From JBEIGE01 sp040382055 (lineage in GTDB: Bacteria; Pseudomonadota; Gammaproteobacteria; Burkholderiales; Burkholderiaceae_C), in NCBI GenBank assembly GCA_040382055.1, contig JBEIGE010000031.1, positions 1 to 33,001 on the forward strand: DNA of 33,001 bases, read 5' to 3'. A program made the translations under genes and the position numbers. Each line of letters begins with the position of its first letter. Position 1 is the stretch's first letter. Under the pieces are notes generated by a model. The model was not told where the DNA came from, did not search any database, and saw only the letters and a program-made list of their open reading frames with translations. Positions 16,210-22,996 of the stretch are shown here, piece after piece.

Positions 16210-16968
16210 TCAAATACTTTTCTGATTGACGCGCTTGCTGAGTTCTTCTGCGCTTTCTTTGCGCTCGCTATAGCGGTCCACAAGATAAGGGTACACGTCG
16301 CGGGTGAGCAGGGTAAATTTCACCAGTTCTTCCATTACGTCGACCACTCGGTCGTAATAAGCCGAGGGCTTCATGCGCCCGGCCTCGTCAAACTCCAGGA
16401 ATGCCTTGGCCACCGAGCTTTGGTTGGGGATGGTTAGCATGCGCATCCAGCGTCCCAGTATGCGCATCTGGTTGACCGCATTGAACGACTGCGAGCCGCC
16501 ACAGACCTCCATGACGGCCAGTGTTTTGCCCTGGGTCGGGCGCACTGCGCCAACAGACAGTGGAATCCAGTCAATCTGGCTTTTGAGGATGCCGGTCATG
16601 GCTCCATGGCGCTCGGGGGAGCACCAGACCATGCCCTCGGACCACACGGCCAGGCTACGCAGTTCCTGAACCTTGGGGTGGCTCTCAGGCGCGCCATCGG
16701 GTTGGGGCAAATCTTGCGGGTCAAACACCTTGACTTCGGCACCCATGGCTTCAAGCAACCTGGCGGCTTCCAGCGTTAATAGCTTGCTGTAAGAGCGCTC
16801 GCGTAAAGAGCCATACAGCATCAACATTCTCGGCGGGTGAGTTGATGCCTGCTGCGGCGCTAACAAGGACTGTTGGGGTAACTTGAAGCAAAGTTCATCG
16901 AGGTTGGGCAATGCAGGGAAGGCTTTAGACACGAGATCAGACACGGGCTTAGACACGGAATTAAGCAC
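16210..16968 (-). CDS. arsH: ArsH NADPH-dependent FMN reductase
   Basis: A 252-residue flavodoxin-fold protein with the FMN phosphate loop LMLYGSLRERSYSKLLTLEAARLLE near residue 49, CSPERHGAMTGILKSQIDW and VMEVCGGSQSFNAVNQMR, all typical of ArsH. ArsH proteins reduce flavin and oxidise trivalent methylated or aromatic arsenicals. It is last in the arsR-arsC-aquaporin-arsH operon. The start is a GTG at 16968 that overlaps the aquaporin stop by 8 bases. The N-terminal leader repeats the codon pair GTG-TCT three times (VSKPVSDLVSKAF), an unusual low-complexity extension before the conserved ALPNLDELCFKLP. Confidence 0.93.
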   Translation of the reverse strand: MLNSVSKPVSDLVSKAFPALPNLDELCFKLPQQSLLAPQQASTHPPRMLMLYGSLRERSYSKLLTLEAARLLEAMGAEVKVFDPQDLPQPDGAPESHPKVQELRSLAVWSEGMVWCSPERHGAMTGILKSQIDWIPLSVGAVRPTQGKTLAVMEVCGGSQSFNAVNQMRILGRWMRMLTIPNQSSVAKAFLEFDEAGRMKPSAYYDRVVDVMEELVKFTLLTRDVYPYLVDRYSERKESAEELSKRVNQKSI

Positions 16969-17617
16969 GCGGCCCCTTTTCTCTCATCAGTGAATGAAGC
17001 ATGAACCCCAGGAACCCGCCCACAATCTGTGCAGCCACAAAGGCGGGGACGTCTGCCGGTGAGATGCCGGCAAATGTGTTGCTGAACATGCGCCCAAAGG
17101 CAGCCGCCGGGTTTGCAAAAGAGGTGCTGGCCGTAAACCAATAGGCCGCGCCGATATAACAAGCCACGGTAGTAGACGCCTTGCCTGGCGGGGACCGCAA
17201 GATTACGAATAACAAACCGCCGGTTGCCACGGCTTCAGCCAACCACTGGGCCGGGCCTGTTCTCACTTTGGTGGACCATTGCAGGATGTCAAGGTCAAAC
17301 ATGGCGTGTGCCAGCCAAGCGCCCAATGCTGCGCCCATGAGTTGTGCACACACATACCCTGGCAAATGGTGGCGCGCCAACTCTTTGCGATAGGCCATGA
17401 CCATCGACACCACTGGATTGAAGTGCGCCCCGCTGACAGGTCCCAGTGTTTCGATTAACACATACAGGGCAAAGACGGTGGCCAGCGTGTTGGCCAACAG
17501 CGCAAGGGCGACGTTTCCACCGGCCAATTGCTCTGCCATGATGCCGGAGCCGATCACGGCACAGAGCAACGCGGCTGTGCCGAGCAGCTCGGACGCATAG
17601 CGCCGCCAATGCATCAT
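16961..17617 (-). CDS. aqpS: MIP-family aquaglyceroporin of the ars operon (AqpS-like)
   Basis: A 218-residue inner-membrane channel with six hydrophobic segments and the two half-helix motifs of major intrinsic proteins: HFNPVVSMVMAYR (NPV in place of the first NPA) and FANPAAAFGRMFSNTFAGI. In Sinorhizobium meliloti the ars-operon channel AqpS lets arsenite leave the cell after arsenate reduction. The same role is likely here because no ArsB or Acr3 pump is seen in the window. The start at 17617 overlaps the arsC stop, and the end overlaps arsH. The symbol is by analogy with the S. meliloti operon. Confidence 0.88.
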   Translation of the reverse strand: MMHWRRYASELLGTAALLCAVIGSGIMAEQLAGGNVALALLANTLATVFALYVLIETLGPVSGAHFNPVVSMVMAYRKELARHHLPGYVCAQLMGAALGAWLAHAMFDLDILQWSTKVRTGPAQWLAEAVATGGLLFVILRSPPGKASTTVACYIGAAYWFTASTSFANPAAAFGRMFSNTFAGISPADVPAFVAAQIVGGFLGFMLHSLMREKGPRA

Positions 17618-18117
17618 TTTTTGGCCAGTTCGCGGGCTGAATTTTGCAATGCCATCTTGCTCAGGCCAGCCAAGGGCAGGCTGGTAAAGATGTCAAGGCG
17701 CTTCTTGATTTGAAACAGGGTTTGCTTGAAGGCTTCGAGTTTTTCGGCATCCGTGCCCGTAGTCTCTGAAGGATCTGCATAGCCCCAATGCGCGGTAGCT
17801 GGCTGTCCGGGCCAATAGGGGCACACTTCACCGGCTGCGTTGTCGCAAACGGTGATCACCAAATCCATATGGGGCGCTTCGGGGGTGGCAAATACGTCCC
17901 AGCTTTTGCTGCTTAAGCCTTGCGTCGATATGCCCGCCCTTTCCAGGGTGGCAATTGCCATGGGATTGGGTTGTTGGTTGTCTTTGGGGCTGCTGCCAGC
18001 GGAAAAGGCCTTGAATTTGCCTTGGCCCATGTGGTTGAGCAAGGCCTCAGCCAAAATGCTGCGGGCCGAGTTGTGGGTACACAGAAATAGCACGTTCAAG
18101 GGTTTTGCATCAGTCAC
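17614..18117 (-). CDS. arsC: Arsenate reductase, low-molecular-weight phosphatase type
   Basis: A 167-residue protein with the C-x5-R phosphatase loop LFLCTHNSARSILAEALL (Cys13, Arg19) and the later CDNAAGEVCPYWPGQPATAHWGYADPS stretch carrying Cys91 and Cys99. It reduces arsenate to arsenite using thioredoxin or glutaredoxin; the type of reductant is not certain from sequence. The start is a GTG at 18117 behind AAGGA. It follows arsR by 15 bases and overlaps the aquaporin gene. The C-terminal 35 residues (QTLFQIKKRLDIFTSLPLAGLSK) are the usual helical end of this group. Confidence 0.93.
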   Translation of the reverse strand: MTDAKPLNVLFLCTHNSARSILAEALLNHMGQGKFKAFSAGSSPKDNQQPNPMAIATLERAGISTQGLSSKSWDVFATPEAPHMDLVITVCDNAAGEVCPYWPGQPATAHWGYADPSETTGTDAEKLEAFKQTLFQIKKRLDIFTSLPLAGLSKMALQNSARELAKK

Positions 18118-18132
18118 TTTGGATTCCTTCTT

Positions 18133-18459
18133 TCAACAGGTTTTACAAATAGCCTCAGGGTTGACCTCGCAGGCCTCCCCTTGGCAACAGTTCTGGGTTA
18201 AGTAAGCCAACACAGCATTCATGCGGTCGTACTGAGCCCGATAAATCAGGTTGCGCCCCGAACGCTCTTGCGTAATGAGGTCGGCATGCAGCAGTTCCTT
18301 GAGGTGAAAGGACAGCGTGTTGGCTGCCACACCCAAGCTCTCAGACAGAGCGCCAGGCGTCAGGCCCGACTGCCCGGCTATGACCAGCGCGCGGAACACT
18401 TCCAGGCGGGAAGCCTGGGCGAGTGCGGCAAGCGCTTTGACGACTGCGATTGATTCCAT
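18133..18459 (-). CDS. arsR: ArsR-family arsenite-responsive repressor
   Basis: A 108-residue winged-helix repressor: ALAALAQASRLEVFRALVIAGQSGLTPGALSESLGVAANTLSFHLKEL is the DNA-binding region. It lacks the usual ELCVC-type site in the recognition helix, but has cysteines near the C-terminus in QNCCQGEACE (Cys91, Cys92, Cys97) plus Cys105 and Cys108. This resembles the C-terminal As(III) site described for Acidithiobacillus ferrooxidans ArsR. It is first in the ars operon and should repress it from the inverted repeat immediately upstream. The ATG at 18459 has no strong ribosome-binding site. Confidence 0.92.
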   Translation of the reverse strand: MESIAVVKALAALAQASRLEVFRALVIAGQSGLTPGALSESLGVAANTLSFHLKELLHADLITQERSGRNLIYRAQYDRMNAVLAYLTQNCCQGEACEVNPEAICKTC

Positions 18460-18461
18460 AT

Positions 18462-18477
18462 TTCAATGATACTTGAA
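18462..18477. promoter_or_regulatory. Candidate ArsR operator
   Basis: A perfect inverted repeat TTCAA-N6-TTGAA lies three bases upstream of the arsR ATG. Its position between the divergent arsR gene and the rightward reading frames, and its similarity to other AT-rich ArsR sites with TTCAA/TTGAA-like half-sites, support operator function. It could affect transcription in both directions. Confidence 0.55.
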
Positions 18478-18657
18478 TTAAATGACAAGTCTTGCCACCG
18501 GCCAATCTGTCACACTCATGACGACTCCCCGGCCTGTGCCGGTGTGGCTGAAAAGTTGCTGCTGACCCGCAGGCTCTTGCAGCGCCAGATGGCTGGGTTT
18601 GAAAAGCTGCAGGGGGAAATTGAGGCCCTCAAAGTTATGATTGGGGGACAAAAATGA
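18466..18657 (+). pseudogene. Possible 3' remnant of a truncated coiled-coil gene
   Basis: The 63-residue frame divides in two. The first 25 residues (histidine- and cysteine-rich, starting inside the ArsR operator) look like chance translation. The last 38 (VAEKLLLTRRLLQRQMAGFEKLQGEIEALK) form a good amphipathic heptad pattern and look like the C-terminal coiled coil of a larger protein. Its stop overlaps a well-placed downstream ATG, as genuine operon genes do. I read it as the tail of a gene whose 5' part was lost when the ars operon came to lie here. A small intact gene cannot be excluded, and I recognise no family. Confidence 0.4.
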
Positions 18658-18683
18658 GTAAGCCTGATGGGAAATTTTCATGA
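18654..18683 (+). other. Nine-codon mini-ORF coupled to the methyltransferase gene
   Basis: ATG at 18654 overlaps the previous stop (ATGA), has a strong TTGGGGGA ribosome-binding site about five bases upstream, encodes MSKPDGKFS, and stops at a TGA that overlaps the methyltransferase ATG at 18680. It may serve translational coupling or be a remnant of an earlier gene start. The methyltransferase start itself has only a weak site of its own. Confidence 0.35.
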
Positions 18684-19648
18684 CAAGCACCACCACTGAA
18701 ACCGGCTTTGTCAAAGTACCAGCAAATTCCCTCCCCTATAGGCTGGAACCAGCACGCACGCCTGCTTTGGTCCAAATGTCGGAACTATTGCGGGCCAGGC
18801 ACCGATTTGCTGCCGATATCGTCGACCGCGGCGCAGCCTTGTTTGGAGAAATATGGGCCTATGAGTTTGAGCAGGTGGTCAGCGCCTTGTTTCCAAGCCC
18901 TGAGGCGATTGCTGCGGCGGTCAAGGGATATGCGACGTTTGCCATGCAGTCGATGCGGCTTCAGGCAGCGTTTGAGCGCGAGCGCCAGTACAAGGCCAAG
19001 ACGCATGAACAAGCGTCCAGCGAAGTGTATTTCAACGAAACACACATGATGCAGGAGTACCTTCCGGGCTTGCTGCTGTCACATTTCTTATGGCCACATC
19101 ATTACCGTCAACTGCAATTTTTTGAGAGTGCATTCGTTCAGGCCATGCGGGTTGCGGGAGCCACCTCATTCATGGAGGTTGGCATTGGCACGGGTTTGTA
19201 CTCCGGCCTGCTTTTACGCAAGCTGCCGGGCATCAAAGGTACAGGCATTGACATCAGCCCCTCCTCCAAAAGGTTTACTGAAGCGCAAATGGCTGCGCTG
19301 GGTGTGGCAAATCGCTACCACGTTGAGCTTCGCGACATCACGTCGACCGCGCTTGAACCAAGGACTGATTGGCTGGTTTGTGTAGAGGTACTTGAACATC
19401 TAGACGATCCGGTTTCCTTTTTGCGTGGCCTGCGGCGAAACATGGCTCCTGGCGCACGTGCTTTCATAACGGCAGCCTTGAATGCTGCACATGCCGATCA
19501 CATTTACCTTTACCGTAATTCGAATGAGGTGCTTGACCATCTTGTAGATGCAGGCTTCACCCTGGAGCAATCGTTTGTCGGGGCTGCCTACAAACCTTCA
19601 TCGCCTGGGGTACCGGTGCCAGAGGCGGCTGCTTTTGTTGTTTTTTGA
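18680..19648 (+). CDS. SAM-dependent methyltransferase of the acyl-aminosugar cluster
   Basis: A 322-residue protein. The first 155 residues are mostly helical with no motif I recognise; they include AFERERQYKAKTHEQASSEVYFNETHMMQEYLPG and may bind the acceptor. The catalytic domain follows with SFMEVGIGTGLYSGLLLRKLPG (motif I, residue 166 on), TGIDISP and VCVEVLEHLDDPVSFLRGL. It is the first intact gene of the rightward operon. By analogy with the methyltransferases in Pseudomonas flagellin viosamine islands, it could methylate the sugar or its acyl group, but this is inference. The GNAT gene follows after 9 bases. Confidence 0.85.
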   Translation: MTSTTTETGFVKVPANSLPYRLEPARTPALVQMSELLRARHRFAADIVDRGAALFGEIWAYEFEQVVSALFPSPEAIAAAVKGYATFAMQSMRLQAAFERERQYKAKTHEQASSEVYFNETHMMQEYLPGLLLSHFLWPHHYRQLQFFESAFVQAMRVAGATSFMEVGIGTGLYSGLLLRKLPGIKGTGIDISPSSKRFTEAQMAALGVANRYHVELRDITSTALEPRTDWLVCVEVLEHLDDPVSFLRGLRRNMAPGARAFITAALNAAHADHIYLYRNSNEVLDHLVDAGFTLEQSFVGAAYKPSSPGVPVPEAAAFVVF

Positions 19649-19657
19649 AGAGTCCAG

Positions 19658-20239
19658 ATGATGTCTTCTCTAATCCTTCAAGGTGAGTTTGTCAATTTGC
19701 GACCGCTGCTGGTCGGCGATGCAGAGCTGACGTTCAACTGGCGTCGGGCTGATCGGGCGAAATTTTTGAATCAAGGCGCATCAAGCATCGAGCAACAAGC
19801 GGCATGGATTGCAGCGCGTCCTCAATCTGAGTACAACTTCGTCATTGAATTGAAATCCGGTCTGTCGGTTGGCATGTTGTCTCTGGTTGCCATCGATCAT
19901 GCCAACCGTCACGGCGAGCCCGGCCGGTTCCTGATAGGCAATGAAGATGCCGTAAAGGGCTTGCCTGCTGGAGTAGAGGCCATGAAACTGCTCTATGAAT
20001 TGGCATTTGATCAGCTTGATCTTGTGCGCGTCTGCGGCATTGTTGCTGCGAACAATCACTTGATGATTAAATGGCAGAAATATATGGGGATGAAAGAAGA
20101 AGGGCGATTGCGCAATCACCTGTACCAAGACGGAAAATTTAATGACGCAATTTATCTTGGGTTGTTGATGGAAGACTATAGGCGTTTAACATTGCCCCGG
20201 ATGAACTTTCTTATCGCCGCAGGCCGCACAAAGCGCTAA
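19658..20239 (+). CDS. GNAT-family acyltransferase (RimJ/RimL-like)
   Basis: A 193-residue GNAT protein: it begins MMSSLILQGEFVNLRPLLVGDAELTFNWR, a common start of RimJ/RimL-type members, and has the strand-rich centre NFVIELKSGLSVGMLSLVAIDH, then ELAFDQLDLVRVCGIVAANNHLMIKWQKYMGMKEEGRLRNHLYQDGKFNDAIYLGLL. GNAT enzymes of this shape in sugar clusters N-acylate amino groups of nucleotide sugars. It is the best candidate here to move the acyl group from the carrier protein or CoA to the 3-amino sugar, since no hexapeptide acetyltransferase is present on this side. ATGs at 19658 and 19661 are both possible starts. Substrate is inferred. Confidence 0.82.
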   Translation: MMSSLILQGEFVNLRPLLVGDAELTFNWRRADRAKFLNQGASSIEQQAAWIAARPQSEYNFVIELKSGLSVGMLSLVAIDHANRHGEPGRFLIGNEDAVKGLPAGVEAMKLLYELAFDQLDLVRVCGIVAANNHLMIKWQKYMGMKEEGRLRNHLYQDGKFNDAIYLGLLMEDYRRLTLPRMNFLIAAGRTKR

Positions 20240-20264
20240 TTTTCATATCAGCAAGGGAAATCCA

Positions 20265-20567
20265 ATGCCAAGCAAAGACGCCGTCCAATCCAGCATTTTT
20301 ACTGCGCTCAGGAGCATCAATGAAGAGCGTGATGCCGACGACCAATTTCTGATCAATGCTGATACGCGCTTGTTTGGGGCAGATGCCGTGCTCGATTCTT
20401 TGTCGCTGGTTTCAGTCATCGTTGATGTTGAGGCTGCCATATCCGCTGCAAGCGGACGCGAAATCAGTCTGACTGACGACCGGGCAATGAGCCAGTCTGT
20501 ATCTCCCTTCTCGGATGTCAGTACTTTGACCAACTACATTTTGTTATTGTTGTCAGAACCAGCATGA
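20265..20567 (+). CDS. Acyl carrier protein-like protein 1
   Basis: A 100-residue acidic protein with ADAVLDSLSLVSVIVDVEAAI; the DSL serine (Ser45) is the expected phosphopantetheine site at the start of helix II, and the LTNYILLLL end fits the last helix. It is longer than a standard acyl carrier protein and has an extended loop after helix II (SAASGREISLTDDRAMSQSVSPFSD). An AAGGGA ribosome-binding site precedes the ATG. It overlaps the ketoreductase start as ATGA. It probably carries the acyl chain that the next enzymes build or modify. Confidence 0.82.
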   Translation: MPSKDAVQSSIFTALRSINEERDADDQFLINADTRLFGADAVLDSLSLVSVIVDVEAAISAASGREISLTDDRAMSQSVSPFSDVSTLTNYILLLLSEPA

Positions 20568-21283
20568 TTGCGATGCACGCATATGCAGACAAGTGCGCCC
20601 TTGTGACGGGGAGCAGTCGGGGTGTCGGTCGTTTGATTGCAGAGCATTTGCTGAAAAATGGCGCTCGGGTTGCGGGCTTTGCACGCGGCAAAGCAACGAT
20701 TGAGCATCCGCTGTATTCACACTTCCAGGTCGATATTGGTGATCCCGCATCCGTACAAAAGGGCTTCACTGACCTGAAAAAAAACATGGATGCCGTGCAT
20801 ATCGTTGTCAACAACGCCGCCGTACTGACATCACAATATTCAATGATCATGCCGCCGGCGGCGGCTCAGTCAATGCTCAATACCAATTTATTGGGTCCGT
20901 TCATGGTCTCACGTGAAGCCTCGAAGTTGATGCGAAAAACAAAATGGGGGCGAATCATCAACATGGGTTCGATGGCTGCAAGTTTGGAGCCCATCGGCGA
21001 CTCTGTATATGCAGCCTGCAAGGCCGGTTTGGCCACGCTGACCAATGTGATGGCCAAAGAGCTTGCGCCTCTGAACATCACTTGCAATACTTTGGCCATC
21101 AGTGCCATCAAAACCGACATGTTGGCACAACTGCCACAAGACAAAATAGCCCAGGTCATAGCGGGCTTGCCCATTCCCCGCTTTGCCGAGCCTGACGATA
21201 TTCTCAATGTTGTCGATTTTCTGGCGTCAGAACGCAGCTCCTACATAACCGCCCAAACCATTTATCTTGGTGGGGTGAACTGA
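20564..21283 (+). CDS. SDR-family 3-oxoacyl-ACP reductase-like protein
   Basis: A 239-residue classical short-chain dehydrogenase with CALVTGSSRGVGRLIA (TGxxxGxG), NNAAV, NMGSMAAS (Ser136) and YAACK (Tyr149, Lys153), so the catalytic triad is complete. FabG-like enzymes reduce 3-oxoacyl-ACP to 3-hydroxyacyl-ACP using NADPH, a fitting step after the KAS III-like enzyme encoded downstream. It overlaps the acyl carrier protein gene by four bases, which supports a shared substrate. The substrate is inferred from context; a sugar ketoreductase is the main alternative. Confidence 0.88.
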   Translation: MIAMHAYADKCALVTGSSRGVGRLIAEHLLKNGARVAGFARGKATIEHPLYSHFQVDIGDPASVQKGFTDLKKNMDAVHIVVNNAAVLTSQYSMIMPPAAAQSMLNTNLLGPFMVSREASKLMRKTKWGRIINMGSMAASLEPIGDSVYAACKAGLATLTNVMAKELAPLNITCNTLAISAIKTDMLAQLPQDKIAQVIAGLPIPRFAEPDDILNVVDFLASERSSYITAQTIYLGGVN

Positions 21284-21285
21284 AG

Positions 21286-21975
21286 ATGGCAACGCTTGTA
21301 GGCAACTGGGGCGAGGGCTCAATCTGGCGTGTTACCAGTGGTCACTTCCCATCGAACGCCTATTTTTGTGAGGTGGATGTGCCCGGTGGCTGCATTCTTG
21401 TTGATGCAGGCTTGGATGGGCCAGCGATCGATGCCGCCATGGCAGAACGAGGCTTGCGGCCACACCAGGTGTTTTGCACGCATGGGCACTTTGACCATGC
21501 CGGAAGTGCCGCCTATTTCCAGAAAAAATACGGTTGCCAAATTTTCATGCACAAGGCCGATGCCCGTACTTTGAAGGCTTCCAATTTTTTGTTAATGGCA
21601 TTCAAGATACCCCAGAAGGTCGATATGCCGGAGGTAACGTATCTGGAAGATGAGGTCGTCATTGAAGTGGGCGGTCATCACCTGACGTATCTTCCTGCAC
21701 CTGGTCATACCCCTGGATCCTGTGTACTGCAGTTCGGCGACGCCTGGTTTACGGGTGACACCATTTATAGCCGGGGTGTTGGTTTGTCATCGCTACCCGG
21801 GGAAGATGCCAAACAGCTCAAAGAAAGCATACTTGGGCTCTGGGACCGACTTTTGGAAAATCGCACCGTCTATCCGGGCCATGGTGATGCATCCAGGAGC
21901 GCAGCAATCCGCAGCGAGAACCGCGCTTTGTTAAAGTTTTTGGGGCTGGTCGAATCCGAAGGCGAATTACAGTGA
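21286..21975 (+). CDS. Metallo-beta-lactamase-fold hydrolase
   Basis: A 229-residue glyoxalase II-like protein. The metal motif is CTHGHFDHAGSA (His66, His68, Asp70, His71), followed by PAPGHTPGS, FTGDTIYSRG and VYPGHGD, so all zinc ligands seem present. In acyl-carrier pathways such proteins may act as thioesterases that release or proofread acyl groups; other members act on thioesters or lactones. It begins two bases after the reductase stop and ends overlapping the KAS III-like start (GTGA). The role as a thioesterase is inference. Confidence 0.85.
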   Translation: MATLVGNWGEGSIWRVTSGHFPSNAYFCEVDVPGGCILVDAGLDGPAIDAAMAERGLRPHQVFCTHGHFDHAGSAAYFQKKYGCQIFMHKADARTLKASNFLLMAFKIPQKVDMPEVTYLEDEVVIEVGGHHLTYLPAPGHTPGSCVLQFGDAWFTGDTIYSRGVGLSSLPGEDAKQLKESILGLWDRLLENRTVYPGHGDASRSAAIRSENRALLKFLGLVESEGELQ

Positions 21976-22994
21976 GTATGTTGTCCATTCCAGGCATCAC
22001 GATCTCGGGAGTTGGGCATAGTCTGCCTGTTCATTCTGAAGACAATGAAACTTTGTGCCGATCCCTAGACGTCACTGCGCAATGGATTGTTGAGAGGACC
22101 GGCATCCAGCGCCGATATATTGCAGCACCAGGAGACAGCGCATCTGGCTTTGCCGTCAAAGCAGCTTGTCGTGCCCTGGAGATGGCCGGGATGGATGCTG
22201 ATACGGTTGACCTGATCATTGTTTGCACGTTCTCGGGTGATTACATTTTTCCGCCCTTGTCTGCAAAAGTCCAAAAGGAGCTAAAGGCCACTAACGCGCA
22301 GATTTTTGATTTGCAGGCCAATTGCACTGGTTTTGTTACAGGACTGACGGTTGCATCTGACCGCATGAAAAGTGACCCAAGCGTGAGAAACGCTTTGGTG
22401 ATTGGTGTGGAACTGTGTTCACGCTACATAGACCGTACTGATGTCAACACGGCAATTTATCTCTCTGATGGCGCTGGAGCGGCTGTCTTGTGCCGTACAG
22501 ACGCAGACAAGGGCATCAAGGCATCAGCGTTTCATACCGATAGCTCCAACTATGAGGCGGTACGCATGCGCGGCGGCGGCTCCAGCTTCCCCCTGCATGG
22601 CCGTGCGTTTGATCCAGCGATCGATCTGATGGAAATGAATGGTCTTGCAACCTGGAAGCAGGCGATAACGCATTTGCCAAAGGTGGTCCGTAAGGCTTGC
22701 GAAAAGAGCGGAGTAGAGATCGGAGCCATTGATTTTTTAATCTTTCATCAGGCGAACCTCAAATTGATTGAGTACATCGTGCGAAAGATGGGATTCGATA
22801 TGTCAAAAACGTACACCAATGTGCAGGAAATCGGCAACACCGGATCTGCATCGTTGGCAATTGCCATGAGCGAGGCTGTAGAAAAATCCTTGCTCAAAAA
22901 CGGTGATCTCGTTGTTCTGGCAGCCGTGGGTGCCGGTTTCAATTTTGGCGCCAGCGTCTGGCGCTGGCATTTGCCTGTCAAAGAAGTGAACTAA
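21972..22994 (+). CDS. 3-oxoacyl-ACP synthase III-like (FabH-like) enzyme
   Basis: A 340-residue thiolase-fold protein. The triad can be read directly: Cys118 in LQANCTGFVTGL, His259 in IFHQANLKLIE and Asn289 in IGNTGSAS, as in FabH. The N-terminus (ISGVGHSLPV, WIVERTGIQRRYI) and the C-terminal GAGFNFGASVWRW also match. It would condense a short acyl-CoA or acyl group with malonyl-ACP. In the Pseudomonas flagellin islands a KAS III-type enzyme sits with acyl carrier protein and ketoreductase genes to make 3-hydroxybutyryl groups. The start is a GTG at 21972; an ATG at 21978 is possible. The true substrate is unknown. Confidence 0.92.
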   Translation: MSMLSIPGITISGVGHSLPVHSEDNETLCRSLDVTAQWIVERTGIQRRYIAAPGDSASGFAVKAACRALEMAGMDADTVDLIIVCTFSGDYIFPPLSAKVQKELKATNAQIFDLQANCTGFVTGLTVASDRMKSDPSVRNALVIGVELCSRYIDRTDVNTAIYLSDGAGAAVLCRTDADKGIKASAFHTDSSNYEAVRMRGGGSSFPLHGRAFDPAIDLMEMNGLATWKQAITHLPKVVRKACEKSGVEIGAIDFLIFHQANLKLIEYIVRKMGFDMSKTYTNVQEIGNTGSASLAIAMSEAVEKSLLKNGDLVVLAAVGAGFNFGASVWRWHLPVKEVN

Positions 22995-22996
22995 GT

